Assembly (NCBI RefSeq): GCF_000023445.1
Contig: NC_012881.1
Location: forward strand, 4,171,501-4,235,500
From: Maridesulfovibrio salexigens DSM 2638
Lineage (GTDB): Bacteria; Desulfobacterota; Desulfovibrionia; Desulfovibrionales; Desulfovibrionaceae
Direction of reading: 5' to 3'
DNA: 64,000 nucleotides
Shown here: in pieces, positions 26,197 through 34,728 of the stretch
Layout: the number at the start of each line of letters is the position of its first letter
Position numbering within the stretch: position 1 is the first letter of the stretch
The notes under the pieces: generated by a model
Seen by the model: only the letters and a program-made list of their open reading frames with translations
The model's database searches: none
Told to the model about the DNA's origin: nothing
Translations under genes and position numbers: made by a program

Positions 26197-26891
26197 CACA
26201 ACTCTTTCAGCATAGATAAAACCATGCGCACTGAATTGGCTGCGGCTTTTTCCATGCTCTGTTCGTAAATTGCACTGCTTCCGTCTTCGTGCACTTTATC
26301 TGATATGGAACGAATCAAAATGAAGGGAACATTAAAGAGAAAGCCTGTCTGAGCAATGGCAGCCCCTTCCATTTCCACAGCCATTACATCTGGAAACTTC
26401 TGCTCGATCTGTGAGATTTGCTGCGGAGTATGAATAAATGAATCCCCAGACAAAACAGGCCCCTGATGAACGCTTATAGAATCCTCATTGATCCAAGCTT
26501 TTTTCGCTAAACCAAGCAAAAGTTTGTCGGCCTGATACGCTGCGGGCATCTGCGGAATCTGGCCCATTTCGTAATCAAAAGCTGTAGCATCGGCATCGTA
26601 ATGACGCACTTCAGATGAGACCACGATGTCACCAATGTTGATATTACCGGGAAATGCCCCGGCCACCCCGGTATTGATCAGATAGTCGGGCTTAAATTTA
26701 TCAAGCAGCAGAGTGGCACCTACTGCCGCGTTAACCTTGCCGATTCCACACAGAAACAAAGCCACTTCCACTCCGTTAATCCTTCCGGTGTGGTAGGTGA
26801 ACTGTCCGAAATTTTCCGTTTTCGGCTCATCCAATTTATTAACCAGCAATACAAGCTCTTCTTCCATTGCCGCGATAATTCCTATTTTCAA
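26196..26891 (-). CDS. mtnN: 5'-methylthioadenosine/S-adenosylhomocysteine nucleosidase
   Basis: A 231-residue enzyme removing adenine from SAH and MTA. Seen: GIIAAMEEEL at the N-terminus (active-site Glu), TGVAGAFPGNINIGDIVVS, SGDSFIHT, VEMEGAAIAQ and the catalytic Asp in IRSISDKVHE. It starts with TTG at 26891, with GAGGA 8 bases upstream. Its product S-ribosylhomocysteine is the substrate of LuxS encoded next. It diverges from a LysR-type gene. Confidence 0.95.
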   Translation of the reverse strand: MKIGIIAAMEEELVLLVNKLDEPKTENFGQFTYHTGRINGVEVALFLCGIGKVNAAVGATLLLDKFKPDYLINTGVAGAFPGNINIGDIVVSSEVRHYDADATAFDYEMGQIPQMPAAYQADKLLLGLAKKAWINEDSISVHQGPVLSGDSFIHTPQQISQIEQKFPDVMAVEMEGAAIAQTGFLFNVPFILIRSISDKVHEDGSSAIYEQSMEKAAANSVRMVLSMLKEL

Positions 26892-27038
26892 AACAATTTT
26901 CCTCTTATCTGTTCCGGCATTCCGCTTCTGTTTAGGAACGCCGTGTTCTTGCTTGAAAGATATACGCAGGGCATGTAATTAGTAAAATTAATAGTTCTAC
27001 TTTTTTTCATTAATTTAACTTACAGACAGGCAAAAACC

Positions 27039-27986
27039 ATGCTTCCCGACCTGAACAGGCTGAAAGTCTTCTTCCATATCTTCAATGAACAAAGCAGCAC
27101 CGCAGCAGCCAAAAAACTGCACATCACCCAATCAGGGGTCAGCCAACACCTGAAAAAGCTGGAAGAGGAACTGCAAACCGAGCTGTTCACCCGAGTAAAT
27201 CGCAGACTCGTACCCACCGCAGCAGGAAAAAAATTGTATGAAATAGTGCAGGACTTCATGGAAGATCTTGAACAGGGAGTCCGACATATAAACGATGGAT
27301 TGGAAATGCCATCCGGACCATTGCGCATAGGCGCGCCCAGCGAATTCGGGAAGATTTACCTGCCGCCCATCTTCGGTTCATTCAGACGTAAATATCCGTC
27401 AGTAACGATGCAATTGGAACTGGATGAACCAAGAGTGCTGTTTGAAAAAGTCGCGTCAGGAGAGCTGGATTTCGCATATATCGACATCCTGCCTTTCTTT
27501 ATGGACACCCCGGGCGGAACATCGGCCTACTCCATCAAACCTGTGGTGAAGGAAGAATTTGTGCTGGCCTGCTCCGAAGAATACTACCGGGCAAAGGTGA
27601 ACGGAACAGATTACGAACAGCTCAAGCAATTGGATTTCATCGGATATAAAAAGGACATTGCGCTTTTTCGCAGCTGGTTCAAATTGCACTTTGAGCGCGA
27701 ACCGCAAAACCTGAACCTTGTTTTCATTGCCGACAGCTCTGAGGCTATTGTCTCAGCCATTAAAGCCGGACTTGGAGTGGGAATTACCGTCAGCCATTTA
27801 ATGAACAGGGAAATCAATACTGGGAAAATTATCGCCATCCGACCGGACGCAGAGAAACTGCAAAATACCATTGCCTGCGTTCAATTCAAAAACAAGCAGC
27901 CCAGCATCACCGAAACTGCATTTCAAGAACATTTCCGGCTGGAACTTAGTAAAAATTATGCGAAGTTGGAATTGATTGAAATTTAG
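27039..27986 (+). CDS. LysR-type transcription regulator
   Basis: A 315-residue regulator with the N-terminal LysR HTH (about 6-64, STAAAKKLHITQSGVSQHLKKLEEEL) and a periplasmic-binding-like effector domain (about 95-300). Divergent from mtnN with a 147-base gap, so mtnN-luxS is the natural target, perhaps with an activated-methyl-cycle effector; this is inference. The intergenic region has ATTAG-N5-TTAAT-like AT-rich dyads but no decisive site. Confidence 0.92.
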   Translation: MLPDLNRLKVFFHIFNEQSSTAAAKKLHITQSGVSQHLKKLEEELQTELFTRVNRRLVPTAAGKKLYEIVQDFMEDLEQGVRHINDGLEMPSGPLRIGAPSEFGKIYLPPIFGSFRRKYPSVTMQLELDEPRVLFEKVASGELDFAYIDILPFFMDTPGGTSAYSIKPVVKEEFVLACSEEYYRAKVNGTDYEQLKQLDFIGYKKDIALFRSWFKLHFEREPQNLNLVFIADSSEAIVSAIKAGLGVGITVSHLMNREINTGKIIAIRPDAEKLQNTIACVQFKNKQPSITETAFQEHFRLELSKNYAKLELIEI

Positions 27987-28019
27987 GCAATTTTTAGCGC
28001 GAAGCTGTAGCCAGACACA

Positions 28020-28055
28020 AAACGAAAAAGCCCTCATGATTTCTCATGAGGGCTA
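28020..28055 (-). terminator. terminator of tRNA-Phe copy 2
   Basis: AGCCCTCATGA/TCATGAGGGCT stem; on the minus strand it continues TTTTTCGTTTTG. It is also convergent with the LysR gene. Flanks match the copy 1 terminator. Confidence 0.93.
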
Positions 28056-28069
28056 TTCTATGCACTTAG

Positions 28070-28145
28070 TGGTGCCGAGGGACAGAATTGAACTGCCGAC
28101 ACGGGGATTTTCAGTCCCCTGCTCTACCGACTGAGCTACCTCGGC
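28070..28145 (-). tRNA. tRNA-Phe (GAA), copy 2
   Basis: The reverse complement is identical base for base to copy 1 (76 bases, CCA encoded). The two copies face each other with their 3' ends inward, 2.55 kb apart, enclosing luxS, mtnN and lysR. Confidence 0.97.
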
Positions 28146-28160
28146 GCCGCTGAGGAGAGA

Positions 28161-28189
28161 TTACTAACCAAACAGCACACGCTTGGCAA
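28161..28189 (-). promoter_or_regulatory. sigma70-type promoter of tRNA-Phe copy 2
   Basis: On the minus strand: TTGCCA (-35), 17-base spacer, TAGTAA (-10), ending 15 bases before the tRNA. It differs from the copy 1 promoter apart from the GGCGCC just before the tRNA. Confidence 0.6.
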
Positions 28190-28213
28190 GCACTTTTTTA
28201 ATTTTTCCTCAAT

Positions 28214-29980
28214 TTATTTCAAATTTAGCTTCTCAAGAGCCTCATCTGAGACCAATTCACGAATCCTACGACCATACTCATTCTTGAGTTTTTCCATATA
28301 TTCCGGGTCGGTTTTACCTTTCCAGGTTTTAATTTGATTGTAGCGCTTAGGAATACTGATCTCATCAGGATTATATCCGGTGGCAAAACGTATTTTCCAA
28401 CGCATAGCCCGGACTCTTTCTCCGATAAGCTCCATATTTTCAGCTATTTCATCATAGCCGACAGACCTCAAGCACTCGGCAAGAACTTCATCCTTGTAGA
28501 CACCACGCCCGAAGAGGCAGGAAACCATAGAAGTCAGGAACGCCCGTCCGGTTTCATCGCTGATCAGGAAATCGCAGACTTCATCTGCATCCTTGCGGTC
28601 ATTCTTCTGATCCCATGAGTAACCGCCGGAATCGAGATGGGAATGACGGAAACCAAGCCCTTCAGCCACGTAAAAAGCCTCCCCGGTAGCATATCCGGCC
28701 ATCTCCTGACCAAGTACGCAGGCGAAATCCTCGCCGCCATATTTCGCGGCTGCCACCAGAGAACCTTTACCCAATGCAGCATAAAACTCGTTTTCCGCAT
28801 TGCTGAGATATTGCACGGCCTTTTTGTAACCTTCAGCATCACCGAAAGCGAGGGGAACGATTGTTTCGGTCTCGCTGACCAATCCCTTTTCAAAAGCTTC
28901 AGTTGCCCAGGCAAGAGCAACACCGCCGGACATTACATCCAAACCGCCCTTTTCCACTTCATCCATTATGCCCAGCACCTGAAAGGCGTCAGTCACCCCA
29001 AGCATGGACCCGGTAGCAAAAATGGGCTCGTAATCGTAAGCCACCTGACGATAGAGATATTGGTTATCCTCCATGAACTTTTCACGCACAAACCCGATAT
29101 GGATACAACCCACCGGACATCCGGCACAGGCCGCATTGCGCAGCAGGGTATCATCAGCAAACTTCTTTCCGGTAATTCCGGTTATCTTTTCATCCTTGGT
29201 GGCCTGCAGGTTACGCCAAGGCAAAGATTCCAATTCATTCAGCGCATCGAGATTAGCCGCAGTACCGAGGTTATGATACTTGCTCATCATATCAGTGGCG
29301 GTCATCTTCTCGTAAACCTGCCCGTATATTTTGGAATATTCCTTATTTTCCGGCAGCGCAAAAGAACCGTCACCCTGAATCACGATCCCCTTGAGATTCT
29401 TAGCCCCCATGACTGCGCCGGACCCCAACCGCCCGAAATGACGGTAGGTGTCAGCATTGATGCAAGCCATTGCTGAGAGCTTCTCACCGGCAGGACCGAT
29501 GCGCAGGATAGACCTATGACCGGACCCCGGAAACATTGACCGCAGGATTTTACCCGTACTGAAAACGTCTTTCCCGGCTAAAAACTGGACATCCTTAACT
29601 TCCAGATGCCTCATACCAAGAGAAAGGCATGATAAGCGCGGAGCACGTCCTTTGATAACCAAAGCATCAAAATCCGCAAAACGGATAGCCAGAGCAGAAC
29701 GCCCACCTGCATGACTCTCGGCGAACTGATCGTGGTATGGAGACTTGAAGGAACAGACAGTCTTGCTCATAAGCGGGAATAATCCGGTCAAAGGACCGAT
29801 GGAAAAAATAAGCGGCTGATCAGGATCATCCCAAGGACGGTCCACATGCCCGTATTTATCAAACAGCAAAGCTCCAAGCCCGCTGCCCCCGGCAAATTCG
29901 TTTCGCCCGTCAACTTTAACAACATTACCTTTTCCGCTTCCCAGATCGACCACAAGGACCCTGAAGTAATCGCGTATCAT
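28214..29980 (-). CDS. aldehyde:ferredoxin oxidoreductase, tungsten type
   Basis: A 588-residue AOR-family enzyme oxidising aldehydes to acids (or the reverse) with a tungstopterin and a 4Fe-4S cluster. Cluster ligands: C285, C288 and C292 in CAGCPVGC, plus a C-terminal cysteine in SCLFGRGV (~495), the same spacing as Pyrococcus AOR. The N-terminal FAGGSGLGALLF and SHAGGRSALAIRFA fit the pterin-binding domain. It overlaps the upstream ferredoxin gene by one base, so the two form an operon. GGAG lies upstream in the ferredoxin end. Confidence 0.94.
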   Translation of the reverse strand: MIRDYFRVLVVDLGSGKGNVVKVDGRNEFAGGSGLGALLFDKYGHVDRPWDDPDQPLIFSIGPLTGLFPLMSKTVCSFKSPYHDQFAESHAGGRSALAIRFADFDALVIKGRAPRLSCLSLGMRHLEVKDVQFLAGKDVFSTGKILRSMFPGSGHRSILRIGPAGEKLSAMACINADTYRHFGRLGSGAVMGAKNLKGIVIQGDGSFALPENKEYSKIYGQVYEKMTATDMMSKYHNLGTAANLDALNELESLPWRNLQATKDEKITGITGKKFADDTLLRNAACAGCPVGCIHIGFVREKFMEDNQYLYRQVAYDYEPIFATGSMLGVTDAFQVLGIMDEVEKGGLDVMSGGVALAWATEAFEKGLVSETETIVPLAFGDAEGYKKAVQYLSNAENEFYAALGKGSLVAAAKYGGEDFACVLGQEMAGYATGEAFYVAEGLGFRHSHLDSGGYSWDQKNDRKDADEVCDFLISDETGRAFLTSMVSCLFGRGVYKDEVLAECLRSVGYDEIAENMELIGERVRAMRWKIRFATGYNPDEISIPKRYNQIKTWKGKTDPEYMEKLKNEYGRRIRELVSDEALEKLNLK

Positions 29981-30399
29981 TATGAGTCCCTCCTCTCGTC
30001 TGATTCAACCATTTCCAGACATTCATGCGGGCAGAATTCAACACACCTGCCGCAATGGATGCATACATATGGACGGTCTTTCAAATCAAGATAAATGGCG
30101 TCCACAGGACAGGCTTCCGCGCATTTACCACAACGAATACAAAGATCTTTTTTATGAATGACCCCACCGCCCTTCTTGCGCCCCCTCATGGCACCGGTAG
30201 GACAAACTTCGGCACAAGGAGCCGGAGAACAAGCCATACAAACCTTGGCTACAAAACCGGTGGATAGGCCCCCGGATGAAGCAATCCTGATTCCGGCAGT
30301 GTTCCATGAGAGCAGCTTGTGGACCAACCGCGCACACGCAAAAGAGCAGGAATGGCAGCCAATGCACCGCTCCATACGTGAAGCTGTCAAAGTTTTCAT
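29980..30399 (-). CDS. 4Fe-4S ferredoxin partner of AOR
   Basis: A 139-residue polyferredoxin with four cysteine clusters: CIGCHSCSFAC (12-22), CMACSPAPCAEVCP, CIRCGKCAEACP and CIHCGRCVEFCP. This is enough for about four 4Fe-4S clusters, as in HycB/AorA-like electron-transfer subunits. GGGGTAA precedes the ATG. It is translationally coupled to the AOR gene and is probably its electron acceptor or small subunit. Confidence 0.92.
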   Translation of the reverse strand: MKTLTASRMERCIGCHSCSFACARLVHKLLSWNTAGIRIASSGGLSTGFVAKVCMACSPAPCAEVCPTGAMRGRKKGGGVIHKKDLCIRCGKCAEACPVDAIYLDLKDRPYVCIHCGRCVEFCPHECLEMVESDERRDS

Positions 30400-30784
30400 A
30401 TTTACCCCGTAAGTTGATTATTCATGCAAAGCATAAACATATATTTCTGTACTTATGGCACCGAACTGAATTTTATCACAATGAATTAGTTTTACAAACC
30501 AAAGCATTTTTTATTCGGCCATCAGCGAACCTTACCATCAAAGATGGTAAACAGTAAAAATGATATCATCTAAATAATACCATAATTACCTTTTTAATCT
30601 GTAAACACATTAAAAAAACCACATTTAACATGTCAAAATTAGCCTAATAGCTAAACATCAACAGTTATTAACTATAAATTTATATAAAAAATTTGACCGG
30701 CAACTTAAATAATATATTATTTAAGAGTAGTGATGAACGGTGTGGAATGTGGGCCCTTCACGCCAAAAGCAAATGGAGGGAAGC
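30400..30784. other. 385-base AT-rich intergenic region with a 22-base palindrome
   Basis: No gene is visible. It separates the divergent ferredoxin/AOR operon and the first cysteine-protein gene. A perfect palindrome with arms CTTAAATAATA/TATTATTTAAG spans 30704-30725, about 60 bases before the gene start, overlapping likely promoter DNA. Confidence 0.6.
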
Positions 30785-31054
30785 ATGGCGATGACAGGAG
30801 CGCAAATCCGGAAAAAAGTCATGGACCTTTATCCGGAAATTGAAAAATTCAACCTTAACGTTTCGGCGGAGTACAATGCGGACAAGGAAGCCTGGATCGT
30901 AACCCTTGAAAATGGATCCAGTTCCATGTTCACACACATGGACTCAACCCATGCGAGCAGTTGCATCGATAAACACAATTGTATCTATTTCAGCAACCAG
31001 ATGATGGGATTTATAGATAACTACTGCACGGAAAGTGGAGCATGCACGATTTAA
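30785..31054 (+). CDS. small cysteine protein, tandem paralogue 1
   Basis: An 89-residue soluble protein of unknown family. The start at 30785 is fixed by GGAGGG 5 bases upstream and by equal length with the next gene. N-terminus AQIRKKVMDLYPEIEKFN, middle WIVTLENGSSSMFTHMDS, C-terminus with two C-X5-C pairs (CIDKHNC and CTESGAC). It is followed by its own strong terminator. The strong ribosome site suggests good expression. Confidence 0.82.
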   Translation: MAMTGAQIRKKVMDLYPEIEKFNLNVSAEYNADKEAWIVTLENGSSSMFTHMDSTHASSCIDKHNCIYFSNQMMGFIDNYCTESGACTI

Positions 31055-31072
31055 CAGAGACAGCGCACAATT

Positions 31073-31111
31073 CGGGGGATTGACCATTTAAGGCCAATCC
31101 CCCCTTTTTTT
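31073..31111 (+). terminator. terminator between tandem paralogues
   Basis: GGGGGATTG and CAATCCCCC pair (with an internal GG/CC) around an ATTTAA-type loop, followed by a run of seven T. Confidence 0.95.
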
Positions 31112-31221
31112 GCTCAACTCCATTTATTGACAGTCGCAATTTACAATTTATATTTTAAATATGATCAATAGAACAAATCGATAAAACATATCCTCTCACT
31201 CAAATAAACGGAGGGGGAACT

Positions 31222-31491
31222 ATGAGACTTAACGACTCACAAATCCGGCAGATGGTCATGGACCTTTACCCGGAAATAGAAAGATTCAATATCGGCATGT
31301 CCACCGAGTTCAACGAAGAACAGGACGCATGGATCATTACCCTTGAAGACGGTTCAAACTCCTTGTCCACCCACATGGACTCCTCATATGTGAGCAGTTG
31401 TTTCAACGAACACAATTGCGTTTACTTCACCAACCAGATGATGAATGTAATCGACAATTACTGCTCGGAAAGCGGAACCTGCTCAGTTTAG
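31222..31491 (+). CDS. small cysteine protein, tandem paralogue 2
   Basis: An 89-residue paralogue of the preceding gene, alike over its whole length: QIRQMVMDLYPEIERFN, WIITLEDGSNSLSTHMDS, and two C-X5-C pairs (CFNEHNC, CSESGTC). GGAGGGGG precedes the ATG. It has a separate promoter region and separate terminator, so the two copies can be expressed independently. The shared cysteines suggest metal binding or disulfides. No membrane segment or signal. Confidence 0.82.
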   Translation: MRLNDSQIRQMVMDLYPEIERFNIGMSTEFNEEQDAWIITLEDGSNSLSTHMDSSYVSSCFNEHNCVYFTNQMMNVIDNYCSESGTCSV

Positions 31492-31496
31492 ACCCC

Positions 31497-31537
31497 AAAA
31501 AAAGGACCAGCCCTTACGGACTGGTCCTTTTGCTTTC
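31497..31537. terminator. bidirectional terminator
   Basis: AAAAGGACCAG and CTGGTCCTTTT form an 11-bp stem; A-run before and TTTTGCTTTCTT after. It serves both the cysteine-protein gene and the convergent fabD. Confidence 0.9.
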
Positions 31538-31557
31538 TTAATTACGAAACTCTTCGA

Positions 31558-32481
31558 TTATTTTAAGGCTTCAGCCTGCTCCAAATTACCGATACCCTTT
31601 CCTTCGTATTCCTTGCCCTTGAGATTAGCCACCAACAGCTTGGTCAGCACACCCTTGGGACCGAGTTCGAGAAAGTTACGCGCTCCGGCAGCGTACTGGT
31701 TGGATACAATTTCGATCCAGCGAACAGATGAAGTCATCTGGGAACACATGATCTTCTTGATCGCATCGGGATTTGATTCAGTTTCGGCAGTTGCGTTGAA
31801 GTAAACAGGAAATGCAGGTGCATTCCAATCCAACTTGCCAAGGTAGGCTGCAAATTCATCTGCCGCATCCTGAATGAGAGGACTGTGGAAAGCGCCGCTG
31901 ACCGGCAGAGGAATAGCGCGGCCTTTCTTTTCCTTGATCACGGTTCCGGCAGCATCAATTGCAGCCTTCTCACCGCTGATCACATACTGAGCCGGAGAGT
32001 TGTAATTTGCTACACGCAATTCCTTTCCGGTTTCGGATGCACCGAATTCAACAGCTTCTTCAACAGCAGCCTGATCCAGTTTGAGCACTGCGGCCATGCC
32101 GTGGTCTTCGTTGGAAACCTGAGACATAAGCTTACCGCGCAGACAGACAGCCTTAATGGTGTCTTCTACGGAAAGAATGCCGGAAGCGCCAAGGGATGCA
32201 AACTCACCAAGGCTGTGTCCTGCTGTTGCCGCAGGCTTGAGGCTTTCCTTAAGATAAGACCAGATGGACAGGTTTACCACAGTCAGACCGGGCTGCAATG
32301 CATCAGTCTTAGCCATATCAGAAGCATCGCCTTCCCAATAAATTTCACGCAGGGGCAGGCCGGATTCAGCCTCAGCGAATTTCCACATATCCATTGCAGT
32401 GGACCATTTTTCAGCAAGATCACGACCCATTCCGGGTTCCTGAGAACCCTGACCGGGAAAAAGTATAGACAAATCAGACAT
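31558..32481 (-). CDS. fabD: malonyl-CoA:ACP transacylase
   Basis: A 307-residue enzyme loading malonyl groups onto acyl carrier protein for fatty-acid synthesis. PGQGSQ at the N-terminus, nucleophile S90 in GHSLGE, H199 in GAFHSP and the ELGPKGVL motif are all present. AAGGAG precedes the ATG. It stands alone here rather than in a fab operon. Confidence 0.95.
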   Translation of the reverse strand: MSDLSILFPGQGSQEPGMGRDLAEKWSTAMDMWKFAEAESGLPLREIYWEGDASDMAKTDALQPGLTVVNLSIWSYLKESLKPAATAGHSLGEFASLGASGILSVEDTIKAVCLRGKLMSQVSNEDHGMAAVLKLDQAAVEEAVEFGASETGKELRVANYNSPAQYVISGEKAAIDAAGTVIKEKKGRAIPLPVSGAFHSPLIQDAADEFAAYLGKLDWNAPAFPVYFNATAETESNPDAIKKIMCSQMTSSVRWIEIVSNQYAAGARNFLELGPKGVLTKLLVANLKGKEYEGKGIGNLEQAEALK

Positions 32482-32739
32482 TTTATTTTCTCCTTAAACT
32501 ACTGCCGGGAAAACGCCGGCCTTTTTATATGATGAAACCTTGTTATATTTTGTTGCTGCACACTCTCTCGCTGGAAACGTGCTTATAGAAAGCAGATTTA
32601 AGGACGTTGTTCAAGCTCAATCATTATAAATTCATCAGCGTATCTAACAAGTGAGTTTTTACCTGCACGCCATTCTTTCACCCCATTCTTTTTTTTGGTA
32701 ACTAAGAAGAAAGCTATAAATATATTGTGGAGATCACGA

Positions 32740-33855
32740 ATGCATATTGAATTGGAACAAACAGGCAGTGTGCAATCCCTTGCAACGATACTGAAAAATA
32801 CAGCAGCACGGGATGAAGTGAATGGAATAATCGTTTTTGCCTGCGATAAAAACGGATTTAAACCCGAAAATGTAGACCAGATATTTAAAGAATGTCCTGT
32901 TCCGCTTATGGGAGGCATATTTCCGGGCATAATCCATCAAAAAGAAAGATTGGAAACTGGTACCATTGTGATCAGCCTTTCCAAGAAGCCAGAGATATCC
33001 ATAATCAAAGGAATGAGCGATCCTGATACTGATTTCATGGATCCCTTGAATCATATATTTGCAAACGACAACATTCCGGAAACCATCTTTATTCTAACAG
33101 ATGGTTTTGCCAGCCGGATTTCGTCATTTATTAATGCAATGTTCACCCACATCGGTATTGAACGCAACATCATCGGGGGAGGCACCGGATCACTGAGCCT
33201 TAAAAGACAACCCATCATCAGCAATCAGGGATTACTGGAAGATGCAGCCATAATCGGCTTACTGGACACTCAAAGCACAGTGAATATCAGCCACGGCTGG
33301 AATCCCATCAAAGGACCTTTCAAAGTAACGGAAGCAGACCGTAACATCATCAAAACAATCAACTGGATGCCTGCGTTCAGCATCTACAGAGAAGTCATCC
33401 GCGAGCATTCCGGAAAATATATTACTCCAGAGAACTTCTCCCACATTGCCATGTCCTATCCATTCGGAATTTCGAGCATGTGCAGTGATCCAATTGTCCG
33501 TGACCCGGTGATGGTCGATGAAGCAGGGGCTTTGACCTGTGTAGGTGAGATAATGGAAGGATCCTTTGTAGACATCCTCCACGGCAATACGGAATCCCTG
33601 ATTAAAGCATCAAGCCAGATCTCCACCTGCAAACCCGGATTCAGCTTAGGTGATAACTCAGTGGGCCTTGTTGTAGACTGTATTTCAAGGGCTCTATTTC
33701 TCAAAGACAAGTTCGAGCATGAACTGAAAGCCCTGCATCTCCCGGATATACCTCTGCTTGGTTTTCTGTCTTTCGGGGAAATAGCCACTCAGGAAAAACA
33801 ATCATTGGAATTTCATAACAAGACAACTGCTTTGGCCATATTGGAGGAATTGTGA
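32740..33855 (+). CDS. FIST-domain sensor protein
   Basis: A 371-residue soluble protein made only of FIST N (about 15-205, NGIIVFACD ... FPGIIHQ ... FILTDGFASRI ... IGGGTGSLS) and FIST C (about 220-365, ending GFLSFGEIA). FIST domains are thought to bind small ligands such as amino acids in signalling proteins. GGAG lies 8 bases before ATG 32740. It overlaps the next gene by 4 bases (GTGA), so it is coupled to a PAS protein. Confidence 0.88.
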   Translation: MHIELEQTGSVQSLATILKNTAARDEVNGIIVFACDKNGFKPENVDQIFKECPVPLMGGIFPGIIHQKERLETGTIVISLSKKPEISIIKGMSDPDTDFMDPLNHIFANDNIPETIFILTDGFASRISSFINAMFTHIGIERNIIGGGTGSLSLKRQPIISNQGLLEDAAIIGLLDTQSTVNISHGWNPIKGPFKVTEADRNIIKTINWMPAFSIYREVIREHSGKYITPENFSHIAMSYPFGISSMCSDPIVRDPVMVDEAGALTCVGEIMEGSFVDILHGNTESLIKASSQISTCKPGFSLGDNSVGLVVDCISRALFLKDKFEHELKALHLPDIPLLGFLSFGEIATQEKQSLEFHNKTTALAILEEL

Positions 33856-34727
33856 GCATCAGGATCCAAGAACAACTTCTTTATGAAATAGCCATGTCAG
33901 TTGGTAAAAGCATGGACCTTGAAACAATGCTTTCAACTGCAATTTCAACATACCTGCGGCGCCTATGCTGTATGAGTGCGAGGATTATACTGCAAGACAA
34001 GGATTCACTTTCCTTCGACAAAGCATTTTCCATTCCCATGAAAGAAAAGCAGCGATCTGCATTTGATGATTTCAGCGCAAAAATTTCAAGCTGTGAAACA
34101 GAAGATCAACTAAGTAATCTTAGGGAAAGCCTTCCCCTGCACACTTCTTTTGAAGGGGACCACTACTATCTTATGAATCTGCCTGAAGCTGGATTCCTAA
34201 TGATCGGGAAAGGTCTTTATCCCCTTCCGCACTCGATGCTTAAATCATTGCAAAAAATCAACATCAGGTTGGCTGAATCAATAATTTCCTGCCAGACGCA
34301 CCGGAACAATGAAATATTAAATGAAAAGCTCCAAAACCAGATCAGGGAAAGGGAAAAGGCCGAACAGGCTATATTGGAAGAAAGGCAAAAATACAGGGTA
34401 ATATTTGATAACTCACCGCTTGGCGTTATCTACTTCGACCACGAAGGAGTTATCAGGGACTGTAATCCCAAATTTATGGAGCTTATGGGATCAACAAAAA
34501 AAGAATTAATAGGCTTTAGTACCGCAAAAAAAGGTACTCCTGAAATGAGAGAGGTAATGGATAAAGCATTGAATGGTGAGTCTGCCATCTATGAAGGCAA
34601 TTACATCTCCGTAACGGGAAATAAGAAAATGTATATCAGAGCGGTCTTTAACCCTGTTTCACCGGGCAAAACAACAACTGAAGTTATTGCGACAGTGGAG
34701 CAGCTTGGGGAATTCCGGGAAGAATAA
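33852..34727 (+). CDS. GAF-like/PAS sensor without output domain
   Basis: A 291-residue protein starting at GTG with GGAGG upstream. The N-terminal ~150 residues are GAF-like, a coiled coil follows (~150-185, NEILNEKLQNQIREREKAEQ), then a PAS domain (~183-288, YRVIFDNSPLGVIYFDHEGVI). There is no histidine kinase, GGDEF or other output. Co-translated with a FIST protein and convergent (1-base gap) with a single-domain receiver, it looks like a sensory module that acts through a kinase encoded elsewhere. Confidence 0.82.
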   Translation: MSIRIQEQLLYEIAMSVGKSMDLETMLSTAISTYLRRLCCMSARIILQDKDSLSFDKAFSIPMKEKQRSAFDDFSAKISSCETEDQLSNLRESLPLHTSFEGDHYYLMNLPEAGFLMIGKGLYPLPHSMLKSLQKINIRLAESIISCQTHRNNEILNEKLQNQIREREKAEQAILEERQKYRVIFDNSPLGVIYFDHEGVIRDCNPKFMELMGSTKKELIGFSTAKKGTPEMREVMDKALNGESAIYEGNYISVTGNKKMYIRAVFNPVSPGKTTTEVIATVEQLGEFREE

Positions 34728-34728
34728 A

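Noticed and set aside
23921-28145. Complete genomic island bounded by att sites
   Set aside because: No integrase or transposase is present; the tRNA copies are whole and inverted, not the short direct 3' repeat of a normal tRNA-integrated island.
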